From the NCBI RefSeq assembly GCF_043769475.1, contig NZ_CP171729.1, positions 1,550,001 to 1,614,000 on the forward strand: a DNA stretch of 64,000 nt. The letters run 5' to 3'. Made by a program: the position numbers and the translations under genes. This DNA comes from Allomesorhizobium sp043769475 (GTDB lineage: Bacteria; Pseudomonadota; Alphaproteobacteria; Rhizobiales; Rhizobiaceae). Below are positions 17,086 through 25,954 of this stretch, piece after piece. Below the pieces are notes generated by a model that worked only from the letters and a program-made list of their open reading frames with translations, was not told the origin of the DNA and made no database searches. Position 1 is the stretch's first letter. Each line of letters starts with the position of its first letter.

Positions 17086-17115
17086 AAAAAACCCGGCGTT
17101 TCCGCCGGGTTTTTT
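17086..17115. terminator. Bidirectional terminator between glnII and glnA
   Basis: Thirteen-base arms (AAAAAACCCGGCG and its complement) close over a TTTC loop, giving T runs on both strands. It sits between the converging ends of glnII and glnA and should serve both. Confidence 0.93.
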
Positions 17116-17136
17116 GTCATTCGTGAAGCCTCCGCG

Positions 17137-18546
17137 TCACACCGAATAATACATGTCGTATTCGACCGGGTGAGGGGTCATTTCGAAGCGCATGACTTCG
17201 GCCATCTTCAGCTCGATGTAGCTGTCGATCTGGTCGTCGTCGAATACGCCACCGGCCTTGAGGAAGCCGCGGTCCTTGTCGAGGCTCTGCAGCGCTTCGC
17301 GCAACGAGCCGCAGACGGTCGGGATCCTCTTCAGCTCCTTCGGCGGCAGATCATAGAGATCCTTGTCCATCGGCTGGCCGGGATGGATCCTGTTCTTGAT
17401 GCCGTCGAGGCCGGCCATCAGCATGGCGGCGAAGGCGAGATAGGGGTTCGCGCCCGGATCGGGGAACCGGACCTCGACGCGCTTCGACTTCGGCGACGAG
17501 CCGAAGGGAATGCGGCAGGAGGCCGAACGGTTGCGCGCCGAATAGGCGAGCAAAACCGGCGCTTCGTAGCCGGGCACCAGGCGCTTGTAGGAATTGGTCA
17601 GCGGGTTGGTGAAGGCGTTGATCGCCTTAGCGTGCTTGATGATGCCGCCGATGTAGTAGAGGCAGGTTTCCGACAGGCCGGCATATTCGTTGCCGGCGAA
17701 AGTCGGCTTGCCGTCTTTCCAGATCGACTGGTGGACGTGCATGCCCGAGCCGTTGTCGCCGAACACCGGCTTCGGCATGAAGGTAGCGGTCTTGCCATAG
17801 GCGTTGGCCACCTGGTGCACGACGTACTTATAGATCATCATCTTGTCGGCGTTGCGGACCAGCGTGTCGAACTTGATGCCGAGTTCGTGCTGAGCGGCCG
17901 CCACTTCGTGGTGATGCTTTTCGACGCGCACGCCCATTTCGGTGAGCACCGTCAGCATTTCCGAACGCATGTCCTGGGCGGAATCGATCGGCGGAACCGG
18001 GAAGTAGCCGCCCTTGACGCGCGGGCGGTGGCCCAGATTGCCGGTTTCGTAGTCGGTGTCGTCGTTGGACGGCAGTTCGGTGGAATCGAGCTTGAAGCCT
18101 GTGTTGTAGGGATCGGCCTTGTACTTGACGTCGTCGAACACGAAGAATTCGGCTTCCGGGCCGACCATGATGGTGTCGCCGATACCCTCGGCCTTCATGT
18201 AGGCTTCCGCCTTCTTGGCCGTGCCGCGCGGATCGCGGTTGTAGGCTTCGCCCGAAACCGGGTCGAGAATGTCGCACAGGATGACCATGGTCGACTGGGC
18301 GAAGAACGGGTCCATATGAGCCGTTTCGGCGTCCGGCATCAGGACCATGTCGGATTCGTTGATCGCCTTCCAGCCGGCGATGGACGAGCCGTCGAACATC
18401 ACGCCGTCGGCGAACATGTCCTCCTCGACCTCGATGATGTCCATGGTTACGTGCTGCAGCTTGCCCTTCGGATCGGTAAAGCGCAGATCGACGAACTTCA
18501 CGTCGTTGTCCTTGATCTGCTTCAAAATGTCTTTGGCTGTAGTCAT
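17137..18546 (-). CDS. glnA: Glutamine synthetase I
   Basis: 469 residues, the bacterial GSI-beta length. Catalytic blocks are MFDGSSIAGWKAINESDM, PEAEFFVFD, NGSGMHVHQSIW, NPLTNSYKRLVPGYEAPV and the glutamate loop near RIPFGSSPKSKRVEVRFPD. Tyr398 in DLYDLPPKE is the adenylylation site used by GlnE. The dodecamer makes glutamine in the cytoplasm. It lies 45 bases downstream of glnB in the same direction, and the two share the sigma-54 promoter at 18990-19005. Confidence 0.97.
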   Translation of the reverse strand: MTTAKDILKQIKDNDVKFVDLRFTDPKGKLQHVTMDIIEVEEDMFADGVMFDGSSIAGWKAINESDMVLMPDAETAHMDPFFAQSTMVILCDILDPVSGEAYNRDPRGTAKKAEAYMKAEGIGDTIMVGPEAEFFVFDDVKYKADPYNTGFKLDSTELPSNDDTDYETGNLGHRPRVKGGYFPVPPIDSAQDMRSEMLTVLTEMGVRVEKHHHEVAAAQHELGIKFDTLVRNADKMMIYKYVVHQVANAYGKTATFMPKPVFGDNGSGMHVHQSIWKDGKPTFAGNEYAGLSETCLYYIGGIIKHAKAINAFTNPLTNSYKRLVPGYEAPVLLAYSARNRSASCRIPFGSSPKSKRVEVRFPDPGANPYLAFAAMLMAGLDGIKNRIHPGQPMDKDLYDLPPKELKRIPTVCGSLREALQSLDKDRGFLKAGGVFDDDQIDSYIELKMAEVMRFEMTPHPVEYDMYYSV

Positions 18547-18591
18547 GTCATGTTTTCCTGTGTGATGACGTTGAAACGAAAACAGCGAGGA

Positions 18592-18930
18592 TCAAATAGC
18601 CTCGATGCCGGTCTCGCCGGTGCGGATGCGCACGACTTCCTCGATGTTCGAGACAAAAATCTTGCCGTCGCCGATGCGGCCGGTTTGCGCTGCCTTGCGG
18701 ATCGCCTCGATGGCGCCTTCGACGGATTCGTCGCCCAGAACCACTTCTATTTTAACCTTGGGAAGAAAATCGACGACATATTCGGCGCCGCGATAGAGTT
18801 CGGTATGGCCCTTCTGGCGGCCAAAACCTTTCGCTTCCGTGACAGTGATGCCTTGCAGCCCTGCTTCCTGCAGCGCCTCCTTCACTTCGTCGAGTTTGAA
18901 CGGTTTGATGATCGCTTCGATCTTTTTCAT
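18592..18930 (-). CDS. glnB: Nitrogen regulatory protein PII
   Basis: 112 residues. The T-loop GHTELYRGAEYVVDFLPK carries Tyr51, the uridylylation site, and the family signatures MKKIEAIIKPFKLDEVKEAL and KIFVSNIEEVVRIRTGE are intact. PII binds ATP/ADP and 2-oxoglutarate and sets the activity of NtrB, GlnE and other targets. ATG at 18930 was chosen over an upstream in-frame start because the product then matches PII length and has GGAGG 10 bases ahead. Position before glnA rather than amtB points to GlnB, not GlnK. Confidence 0.95.
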   Translation of the reverse strand: MKKIEAIIKPFKLDEVKEALQEAGLQGITVTEAKGFGRQKGHTELYRGAEYVVDFLPKVKIEVVLGDESVEGAIEAIRKAAQTGRIGDGKIFVSNIEEVVRIRTGETGIEAI

Positions 18931-18989
18931 GCTTATGAGGCCTCCGCTAGGGCAAAAAACGGGCTGTGGGCCCCGCTTGCGGCTCAAAA

Positions 18990-19005
18990 AGCACGAACCG
19001 TGCCA
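18990..19005 (-). promoter_or_regulatory. Sigma-54 promoter of glnBA
   Basis: On the minus strand TGGCACGGTTCGTGCT shows a perfect -24 TGGCACG and the GC of the -12 element at the required 10-base spacing. It lies about 60 bases before glnB. The rest of the 330-base gap to nnr (18931-19260) shows nothing else that I can assign. Confidence 0.7.
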
Positions 19006-19260
19006 GTCTCGCCCCGCTGCAACAATCGAGCGCCGAACGGGTGGGATGGGTGAAAGATTGCTTGCGGATGGCGATTGCCGCTGTTCCGTGCGGGCATCCC
19101 ACCGGCCATCGCGGGTGATGAATTTTGCGGCAGGTCAAAGATTGGGCATAAAGCCTAAAAAAGAGGCACGGTGATCGCCGAACGCAACGCACGGTGGCGT
19201 AGCTATTCTGGCGCTGGCGTTCATGTGCTACCCGTTGCCCAAACGGAGGGCCTGCTGGCG

Positions 19261-20784
19261 ATGTCGCACGAGATATTGACGCCGCGTGAAATGGCCGAGG
19301 CCGACCGGCTGGCGATTGCCGCCGGTCCGTTCAACGGTATCCAGCTCATGCGCAACGCTGGCGTAGCGGTAGCGACGGCCGTTTTGCAGCGCTACCCCGC
19401 CGCCGCCGGCGTCCATGTGCTGTGCGGGCCGGGAAACAATGGCGGCGATGGCTATATCGTGGCTAGGCTTCTCGCCGAAGCCGGAGTGCGGGTTTCCATC
19501 TGGGCCGAGGGCGCGCCGAGAAGCGGAAGCGACGCGGCGCTGGCTGCCGCCGAGTGCCCGCTCGAGGCGCAGCCGATTTCCGGCTTCATGCCGGAGCGGG
19601 GTGATATCGTCGTCGATGCGCTTTACGGGGCAGGGCTGTCGAAGCCGCTGTCGGCGGATGCTGCCGCCGCAATCGAGAAATGCGGCGACGCGAGAATTCC
19701 GGTCGTCGCGGTCGATCTTCCGTCAGGCATTTCGGGCGAAACCGGTCATCCGGTTGGGCATGCGGCTTTCCGGGCCAACGTGACCGTCACGTTCGCTCGC
19801 AAGAAGCCGGGACATCTGCTGCTGCCGGGACGCGAGGCCTGCGGCGACATCCTGGTGGCAGATATCGGCATTTCAGACGCGACGGTCGCGGCGGTCGGGC
19901 CGAAATGTTTCGAGAACGATCCGGCGTTGTGGCGCGGCTCTTATCCGATACCGGCGGCCGACATCCACAAGTACCGGCGCGGCCATGTCGGCGTCTTTTC
20001 GGGCGGGCCATCCGCAACGGGTGCTGCGCGGCTCGCGGCGGTTGCCGCAGCGCGGGCAGGGGCGGGGGCCGTGACGGTCCTGTCGCCCGGCAGTGCGCTG
20101 GCGATCAACGCCGCGCAACTGACCTCCATCATCTTGAGGCGTATCGACGACGCCGATGATGCGCGCGCGTTCATCTCCGATCGCAAGCCGTCCGCGCTCG
20201 TGCTGGGGCCGGGCTTCGGCGTCGGCGAGCCGTTGCGGGAACTCGCCTTGGCGATCCTCGAAACGGCCGGCGCGGAGGCCTCGCTCGTGCTCGACGCCGA
20301 CGGTATTACGTCCTTCCACGACGCGCCTGCCTCGCTCTTCATCACAACCGGAGCCAAGGGCGCGGCGGCGCTGGTGCTGACGCCGCATGAGGGCGAGTTC
20401 GGCCGCCTTTTCCCGGATATCGCCAGGGATGCTGCGCTCTCGAAGCTCGAAAAAGCTCGGAAAGCGTCGGCGCGCTCGCATGGAGTGGTCATCTACAAAG
20501 GTCCGGATACGGTGATCGCATCGCCTGATGGCCGGGCGGCGATCAATGCCAACGGCACGCCTCTGCTGGCGACCGCCGGTTCCGGCGACGTGCTTTCGGG
20601 CATCGTCGCTGCCCTTCTGGCGCAATGCATGCCGGCTTTCGAAGCTGCCTGTGCGGCCGTGTGGATGCACGCCGAGGCAGCGCGCCGGTTCGGGCCGGGC
20701 CTGATCGCCGAAGACCTGCCGCTTGCGCTTCTTCCCGTCCTCCGCGATCTTGTAGCCGAACGTTCGGGCGGTTCGGGGGAATAG
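19261..20784 (+). CDS. nnr: Bifunctional NAD(P)H-hydrate epimerase/ADP-dependent dehydratase
   Basis: 507 residues combining two domains: an N-terminal YjeF_N epimerase (about residues 1-215, with GPGNNGGDGYIVARLL and VVDALYGAGLSKP) and a C-terminal ribokinase-like dehydratase (about 225-500, with KYRRGHVGVFSGG, LTPHEGEF, IYKGPDTVIASPDG and ATAGSGDVLSGIVAALL). It repairs hydrated NADH and NADPH. ATG at 19261 (MSHEILTPREMAEADRLA) has GGAGGG 10 bases upstream; an in-frame extension to 19171 is unlikely. The next gene starts 2 bases after the stop. Confidence 0.93.
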   Translation: MSHEILTPREMAEADRLAIAAGPFNGIQLMRNAGVAVATAVLQRYPAAAGVHVLCGPGNNGGDGYIVARLLAEAGVRVSIWAEGAPRSGSDAALAAAECPLEAQPISGFMPERGDIVVDALYGAGLSKPLSADAAAAIEKCGDARIPVVAVDLPSGISGETGHPVGHAAFRANVTVTFARKKPGHLLLPGREACGDILVADIGISDATVAAVGPKCFENDPALWRGSYPIPAADIHKYRRGHVGVFSGGPSATGAARLAAVAAARAGAGAVTVLSPGSALAINAAQLTSIILRRIDDADDARAFISDRKPSALVLGPGFGVGEPLRELALAILETAGAEASLVLDADGITSFHDAPASLFITTGAKGAAALVLTPHEGEFGRLFPDIARDAALSKLEKARKASARSHGVVIYKGPDTVIASPDGRAAINANGTPLLATAGSGDVLSGIVAALLAQCMPAFEAACAAVWMHAEAARRFGPGLIAEDLPLALLPVLRDLVAERSGGSGE

Positions 20785-20786
20785 GC

Positions 20787-22736
20787 ATGATGCTGTGGTT
20801 GAGGCGGCTTTTCGCGCTCTTCGCGGTTCTTGCGGCAACCGCGGCGCGCGCCGAGGGTCCGGTCCTCATGATCGACGATCCCGCCATTCTCTCCGCACTC
20901 GAGCAGCGCGGCTACGGCTTTGCCGGACTGTTCGGCGTCGAGGGCAATGGTGATCTCGAAATGCTCTACCGCGACGCGCCGGCCTACCGAAACATTGTCG
21001 ACATGATCGGTGCCGATGTCGCGGCGCTGCGGAGCGAGATGAAAGCCGGCGGGCGAACACTGTACGAGGTGACCGACGGCAATGTCGGCCGCATCATGGA
21101 CATGCGCTGGCTGAAGACGGACGCCGCGCGCTTCCGGCTGGTGGGGATCGTCAACCGCCTCGACCGCCGCGATTTCTCGGCGCTGCGCGGCAGGGCCGAT
21201 TGCGGGGAGGTACGGCTCGTCTACCGGCTGGCCTACAGTTTTCGGAAGAACGGCAAGGGCAAGCAGCTTTCGTCGCGTATGCCTTTCAATTTCAACGCCG
21301 TGCATTCGGTGCTGCCGGACACCGACGGCGGCTGCACCGGCGTGGCGCTGCGCTGGACGCCCGGGATCGACGAGGCAGCCGACGCCGGCTGGCTCGCCGG
21401 CGGACCGCTCGATCCTTCGGGATTCGCGTTCCGTCAGCTCGAACTCAATGCGCAGGTGGTGCGCTTTCCATCCGGCCAGGAGACCGAGTTCGGCGGGCAG
21501 GCGGCCTATCTGATGCGGATTTTCGGCATAGACGGCGAGACGGTGAGCGAATTGCCGCTGGAAAACACGCCCGACGCAGCGAGACTGGCAAGCGACGCGG
21601 AGCTAAAGGCGAAGCTCGCCGGCTATGTCCTTGAAAACGCGGCCGCTATAGATGGCGGCGTCTACCAGATTCCCGACGAGTTCCTGGCCCGCAAGGCGAT
21701 TTCCTATTCGACCTTCGGCAGCGTGCGCCAGGCCAATCATCCCTTCGCGCCGCTGTTCCAGCCTGAAGAATTTTCGGAGCTCGACTTCTCCGGCATGCGT
21801 CTTCTGCGCTCCGCCGAGGCGCTGATCGAGCGGCTGGACAATGGCTCGTGCCAGGGATGTCACCAGGCGGGGTCGACTGCAGGCTTTCATTTCATCGGCC
21901 TCGACGACAAATCGACGTCGCCGCTGAACCGCCTGCAGGTCGGCATCTCGCCGCATCTCCACGCCGAGTTTGCGCGGCGCGCCGCGTATATCGGCGCGGT
22001 CGCTGAAGATCGAGAGCCCGATCGCTTTCGGCCGCTGTCTTCGGCTCCGCCGGCAGAATGGACGGAAGACGGCGTGGAATACGCTGAGGCAGGGGCGGCC
22101 ATGCCGTGCATGATGGCCGAGGATGCAGCCCATTTCGGCGAAGGCTGGGGATGTGCGGGCGATACCGTCTGTACGCCCATCGCCACCGCCTCCGGCATGC
22201 GCATGAAACTCGCGCAATGCCTGCTGCCGAAGGACAGCGCGGGCATGTTTTCCGGCCATCCCTGCCTGACCGGTGAGATTGCCACCAATGCCGCCCAGCC
22301 ATTCAACGACCGCTACAGGATAACCGGGCAGTTCGCTGCGTTTGCGCCGGCGATCAACCGCGAGACCTACAACTGCCGGCCGCCGAAGATCGGCGTGCCG
22401 GCCGGCATCGCCTATCGCGGCTGCAACGACAACGACCGGACGTTCGCCGGCTTCAAGCCGGGCAAGCCGATGCCTCGCGAGATATGCGGGCTCGCCGGCG
22501 GCAAGGCCTTCGACATTTGCGTGGCGACCAACAATTTCGACCAGTGCCTCGGCGGGGCTGTGGTGCGCGGCAATCGGCCAAGTTGCTCGGCCGACAGTTT
22601 TTGCCGCGAGGACTATATGTGCCAGGCCTTTCCGCCCGACACGCCGGGCCTTGCCAAGGTGAAGGGCGTCGGCTTCTGCTCGCCCACTTATTTCATTTTC
22701 CAGATGCGCATCGACAATCACACCACACCGTGGTGA
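20787..22736 (+). CDS. Exported protein with one c-type haem motif, function unknown
   Basis: 649 residues with a Sec signal (LRRLFALFAVLAATAARA). Residues 355-359 read CQGCH, a CxxCH haem-c attachment motif, inside NGSCQGCHQAGSTAGFHFIG. The C-terminal 250 residues hold about sixteen cysteines (for example CAGDTVCTPI, CSADSFCREDYMCQAF), suggesting disulfides in the periplasm or outside. I do not recognise the family. It overlaps no gene and begins 2 bases after nnr, so the two share a transcript though their roles appear unrelated. A distal Met or His ligand cannot be chosen by eye. Confidence 0.72.
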   Translation: MMLWLRRLFALFAVLAATAARAEGPVLMIDDPAILSALEQRGYGFAGLFGVEGNGDLEMLYRDAPAYRNIVDMIGADVAALRSEMKAGGRTLYEVTDGNVGRIMDMRWLKTDAARFRLVGIVNRLDRRDFSALRGRADCGEVRLVYRLAYSFRKNGKGKQLSSRMPFNFNAVHSVLPDTDGGCTGVALRWTPGIDEAADAGWLAGGPLDPSGFAFRQLELNAQVVRFPSGQETEFGGQAAYLMRIFGIDGETVSELPLENTPDAARLASDAELKAKLAGYVLENAAAIDGGVYQIPDEFLARKAISYSTFGSVRQANHPFAPLFQPEEFSELDFSGMRLLRSAEALIERLDNGSCQGCHQAGSTAGFHFIGLDDKSTSPLNRLQVGISPHLHAEFARRAAYIGAVAEDREPDRFRPLSSAPPAEWTEDGVEYAEAGAAMPCMMAEDAAHFGEGWGCAGDTVCTPIATASGMRMKLAQCLLPKDSAGMFSGHPCLTGEIATNAAQPFNDRYRITGQFAAFAPAINRETYNCRPPKIGVPAGIAYRGCNDNDRTFAGFKPGKPMPREICGLAGGKAFDICVATNNFDQCLGGAVVRGNRPSCSADSFCREDYMCQAFPPDTPGLAKVKGVGFCSPTYFIFQMRIDNHTTPW

Positions 22737-22779
22737 CCTCCCCGGCATACACTTCTCCCTCGCCACGCTGCCTTTCGGC

Positions 22780-23290
22780 CCTGGCCATTGCGAGAGCCCT
22801 TCGACAGGCTCAGGAGTCGGGAAGACGGGCGGGCAGGAAAGCGCCGCACGAATTCGTAAGAAAAGAACAGGCACTCCCATGCCCGCCCGTCCGGTGTCTG
22901 TCGCCCCAGTCGACCGGTCACGCGCCCCGCTCCATGTTCTTTCCATGGACAATGACGCGCGGATGATCCGCCTTCCGTTCACGAAGCCTTGACGCTTCGC
23001 TCGGAATGCCGGCCCGTCGGACGCCCTCGGAGACGTGGATACCGAACCCACGCCGGGAGGTCACCGCCGTTCTGCCTGACACCCGGTGCGCACCAGGTCC
23101 CGTCAGAACGGTGAGGAGATTATGCGCGAGGAGCGGGGATGTGTGGATAAAACGCCGCTCCAGATTTCTTCGAAAATCTTTTATCTTCTTGATCTGCAAG
23201 GCATATTTCTTCGATCTGGCTGAAGCGGGGAGACAGTCTATTCACACTCCCGGAGAGGAGGGTCGGCAGTACCGCCGCAGCTTCCCGCTC
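22780..23290. other. Gene-free stretch, possible dispersed repeat
   Basis: About 560 bases between two genes carry no reading frame that I can defend. The segment contains AGCCCTTCGACAGGCTCAGG (near 22797), a pattern repeated between genes in many proteobacteria, and on the minus strand a block around 22870-22940 reading GGGGCGACAGACACCGGACG that resembles dispersed intergenic sequence I recall from Bradyrhizobium and relatives. Several short inverted repeats are present. Identity as a repeat is a recollection and unverified. Confidence 0.35.
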
Positions 23291-23300
23291 CGCGATCACA

Positions 23301-24068
23301 TCACGCATTCGCGCCGCCATCGATGGTCAGGGCCGAGCCCGTCACGAACCGGCCCTGCGGCCCCGCCAGCCAGGCAACCAGGCCGGCGACGTCTTCCGGC
23401 GCGCCGAATTGCGGGATCGCCATAAGACTGCGCTGCGCATCGGCATATTCGCCGTCGGCCGGGTTCATGTCGGTGTCGGTGGAGCCGGGATGCACGACAT
23501 TGACGGTGATGCCGCGCGGGCCGAGATCGCGTGCCAGGCCCTTGGTCAGCCCGACCAACGCCGCCTTGCTGGCGGAATAGAGGCTGGTGCCGGGGGCAGG
23601 CACGCGTTCGGCGAGATTGCTGCCGATCGAGATGATACGGCCGCCGTCGTGCATCACGGCCGCGGCGGCTTTGGAGGCTATAAAGGGCGCACGGAAATTG
23701 ACGGCCATGGTCTCGTCCAGGGCTTCGAGCGTCATCGTCTCGATTGGACCGGCGTGGTAGATGCCGGCGCTGTTGACCAGGATGTCGAGACGTCCGAATT
23801 CCCTGACGGCAGCCGCGACCGCCGCTTCGACCGCGCCGGCGTCGAGATTGTCTGCCCTGATCGCGAATCCGCGCCGGCCCAATCCTTCGATCTGCTTCAC
23901 CACGGCGCCGGCCTTGTCCGCGGAACGCGCGTAGGTCAGCGCGACATCCGCCCCGGCGCGCGCCAGCCTGAGCGCAATCGCTGCGCCTATGCCGCGGCTG
24001 CCGCCGGTCACCAGCGCCGCCTTGCCCTGAAGTTCGCCGGCATATTTGTCTGAATTGTTGTCGTGCAT
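23301..24068 (-). CDS. Short-chain dehydrogenase/reductase
   Basis: 255 residues, classical SDR. The cofactor loop TGGSRGIG, the NSAG motif, the catalytic Ser (ISIGSN) and YSASK are all present, as is the C-terminal FVTGSALTIDGG. It is probably an NADP(H)-dependent oxidoreductase of the 3-oxoacyl-reductase-like group acting on a small carbonyl or alcohol compound. It is divergent from a TetR gene and very likely its target, a common detoxification pairing. GGTGAAAG precedes the ATG. Confidence 0.9.
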   Translation of the reverse strand: MHDNNSDKYAGELQGKAALVTGGSRGIGAAIALRLARAGADVALTYARSADKAGAVVKQIEGLGRRGFAIRADNLDAGAVEAAVAAAVREFGRLDILVNSAGIYHAGPIETMTLEALDETMAVNFRAPFIASKAAAAVMHDGGRIISIGSNLAERVPAPGTSLYSASKAALVGLTKGLARDLGPRGITVNVVHPGSTDTDMNPADGEYADAQRSLMAIPQFGAPEDVAGLVAWLAGPQGRFVTGSALTIDGGANA

Positions 24069-24079
24069 TTGCTTTCACC

Positions 24080-24151
24080 ATTTATGTAACAGTCGATACA
24101 CATATTGGTGGCAGGATTGCGGTGCGTCGTCAAGCGATTTATGTAACGGTC
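24080..24151. promoter_or_regulatory. Paired operator-like sites between SDR and TetR genes
   Basis: ATTTATGTAACAGTC (24080-24094) and ATTTATGTAACGGTC (24137-24151) are direct repeats differing at one base, one near each gene start. The first also forms TGTA-N8-TACA (24085-24100). They are good candidates for TetR-family binding that controls both divergent promoters. Confidence 0.5.
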
Positions 24152-24795
24152 ATGACAGAAAACATTTCGGCGAGTTCGAAAGGCCGGCCGCGCGGCTTCG
24201 ACCGCGCTGAGGCGTTGCGGCATGCAATGCGGCTGTTCTGGGCGAAGGGTTATGACGGCGCCTCCTTGGCCGACCTGACGGCGGTGATGGGCATCAATCC
24301 GCCCAGCCTTTATGCCGCCTTCGGCAGCAAGGAAGCGCTGTTTCGCGAGGCTACTGATCTCTATAGCGAGACCGAGGAGTCGGCATTTGGCGCAGCCTGC
24401 ACCAGTCGGCGACGGCGAGGCAGGCAGTGGAGGGCTTTCTGCGTGAGTCCGCGGCCGCCTTTTCACGGGCCGGCGATCCGCCGGGCTGCCTGATCGTGCT
24501 CGGTGCGCTCAACGCCAACGGCAACAACGCCGCCATCTGCGAGGATCTGCGGCAAAGGCGGGAGGCGAATGTCGTCGAACTCAGAACCCGGCTGGAAGCC
24601 GCGGTGCGGGAAGGGGAGTTGCCGGCGGGTATCGATTGCGAGGCGATCGCGGTGTTCTACGTGACGGTCCAGCAGGGCATGTCGATCCAGGCGCGCGACG
24701 GCGCTTCGCACGACAGGCTGCTTGCGGCGGCTGACGGCGCCATGGCCGCCTGGGACGCGCTGACGGCGGGGCAGCCGGACAGGAACGATGCATAG
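24152..24795 (+). pseudogene. TetR-family regulator with a single frameshift
   Basis: The first frame from ATG 24152 encodes a normal TetR DNA-binding domain (GFDRAEALRHAMRLFWAKGY, SLADLTAVMGINPPSLYAAF, GSKEALFREA). Near 24386-24390 the similarity moves to another frame that supplies the rest of the ligand-binding domain (TARQAVEGFLRESAAAF, GCLIVLGALNANGNNAA, AVFYVTVQQGMSIQARDGA) to 24795. Adding one T in the TTT run restores WRSLHQSATARQAVEG. As it stands the product stops at 24493 without a full dimerisation domain. A sequencing error is a real alternative. Confidence 0.8.
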
Positions 24796-24822
24796 GGCGG
24801 ATACGAGCCGCCGCTCTAAACG

Positions 24823-25629
24823 TCAGTCGCTCACCCGCTGCATCAGCGCAATCGCCCCGTGCGGTGCGCGGACCTTGCCGGACGTGATGAAATAGATGAA
24901 CACGTCGCGCGGCTTGACCGGAGCCGCGCTCGCCGGATCGGCGCGCGGCAGATCGTCCGGCGCTCCGCCTTCGGCCCATATTTTTGCACGCGCCGCCCAG
25001 GCGTCGAGCGCGCTCGGCTTGTAACAGGTCTCGACCTCGTCCTCGCCTGTCTGCAGCCGGGCATAGACGAAATCGCCGGTGACGTCGGCGATAGCCGGAT
25101 ATTTCTCGTGGTCGGCATAGACCACCGTGACGTTGTGCTCGCGCAGCAAGGCGACGAATTCCGGCACGACGAAGGATGGGTTGCGGACCTCCACCGCGTG
25201 GCGCAGCGCGACCCCATCCTGCTTTTCCGGCAACAGCTTCAGGAACGCTCCGAAATCGTCGGCGTCGAATTTCTTGGTCGGCGCGAACTGCCAGAGGATC
25301 GGGCCGAGCTTGTCGCCGAGCTCGGAAACCCCCGAGCCGAGGAAGCGCTCGACGGATTCCCCGGCTTCCGCCAGCACCCTGCGGTTGGTCGCGAAGCGGA
25401 TGGCTTTCAGCGAAAAAACAAAACCTTCCGGCGCTTCGCTCGCCCATTTGGCGAAAGTGGCGGGCTTGAATGTCGAATAATAGGTGCCGTTGACCTCGAT
25501 GGTCGGCACTTGGCGGCTGGCAAACTGGAGTTGCTTCGCCTTCGACAGTTTCTCGGGGTAGAAGGAGATGTCCCAAGGCTCGAAGGTCCAGCCGCCCATG
25601 CCGGCGCGGATTTTTCCAGAATCGGTCAT
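24823..25629 (-). CDS. DUF72 family protein
   Basis: 268 residues, TIM-barrel-like DUF72 (YecE) family. Conserved pieces are RAGMGGWTFEPW, FYPEKLSKAKQLQFASRQ, EVNGTYYS, FVFSLKAIRFATNRR, LGPILWQFAP and HAVEVRNPSF. The family is widespread and of unproven biochemical role. It is divergent from the small Phd-type gene, with 37 bases between. Typical length and no damage. Confidence 0.88.
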   Translation of the reverse strand: MTDSGKIRAGMGGWTFEPWDISFYPEKLSKAKQLQFASRQVPTIEVNGTYYSTFKPATFAKWASEAPEGFVFSLKAIRFATNRRVLAEAGESVERFLGSGVSELGDKLGPILWQFAPTKKFDADDFGAFLKLLPEKQDGVALRHAVEVRNPSFVVPEFVALLREHNVTVVYADHEKYPAIADVTGDFVYARLQTGEDEVETCYKPSALDAWAARAKIWAEGGAPDDLPRADPASAAPVKPRDVFIYFITSGKVRAPHGAIALMQRVSD

Positions 25630-25666
25630 ATGCTAAACTCTCAGTTGCATCTGTCGGAGGCTGGCG

Positions 25667-25867
25667 TTGTGCGTGAATCTAACAGAAACTCGAAAACGAA
25701 TGAACGAACTGATCGACCGTGTGCTGGCCGGCGAAGAAGTGATCATCATGCGCGGTAAAACGCCGATTGCAAGAATGAAGCCGCTGACTGCTGAAGAAAC
25801 CGAACGCAGCAAGAATGAGCTTCCACGCCTTGCTGCCGCGCGAAAATTTGCGCGAAGGGACGCATAG
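25667..25867 (+). CDS. Orphan Phd/YefM-type antitoxin
   Basis: 66 residues. VNLTETRKRMNELIDRVLAG, EEVIIMRGKTPIARMKPL is the Phd/YefM DNA-binding fold. The start is taken as TTG 25667, 6 bases after GGAGG; GTG 25673 is the alternative. No toxin gene follows: 25868-25954 has no PIN or Doc-like reading frame on either strand. So it is either an orphan or the remains of a pair. Confidence 0.72.
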   Translation: MCVNLTETRKRMNELIDRVLAGEEVIIMRGKTPIARMKPLTAEETERSKNELPRLAAARKFARRDA

Positions 25868-25954
25868 TACTCGCGCCAATGCGCGACGCACTTGCTAACG
25901 TTTTCTCTGCGGTTGAGGTCCAGTGACGGTCGTTCAGACTGGATCGCACGATTT

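Noticed and set aside
17062..19053. 663-codon plus-strand frame opposite glnA and glnB
   Set aside because: It is the shadow of two certain genes in GC-rich sequence, without a ribosome site or protein-like composition.
22918..23199. 93-codon minus-strand frame in the 22.8-23.3 kb gap
   Set aside because: No motif, weak start and repeat-like DNA beneath it.
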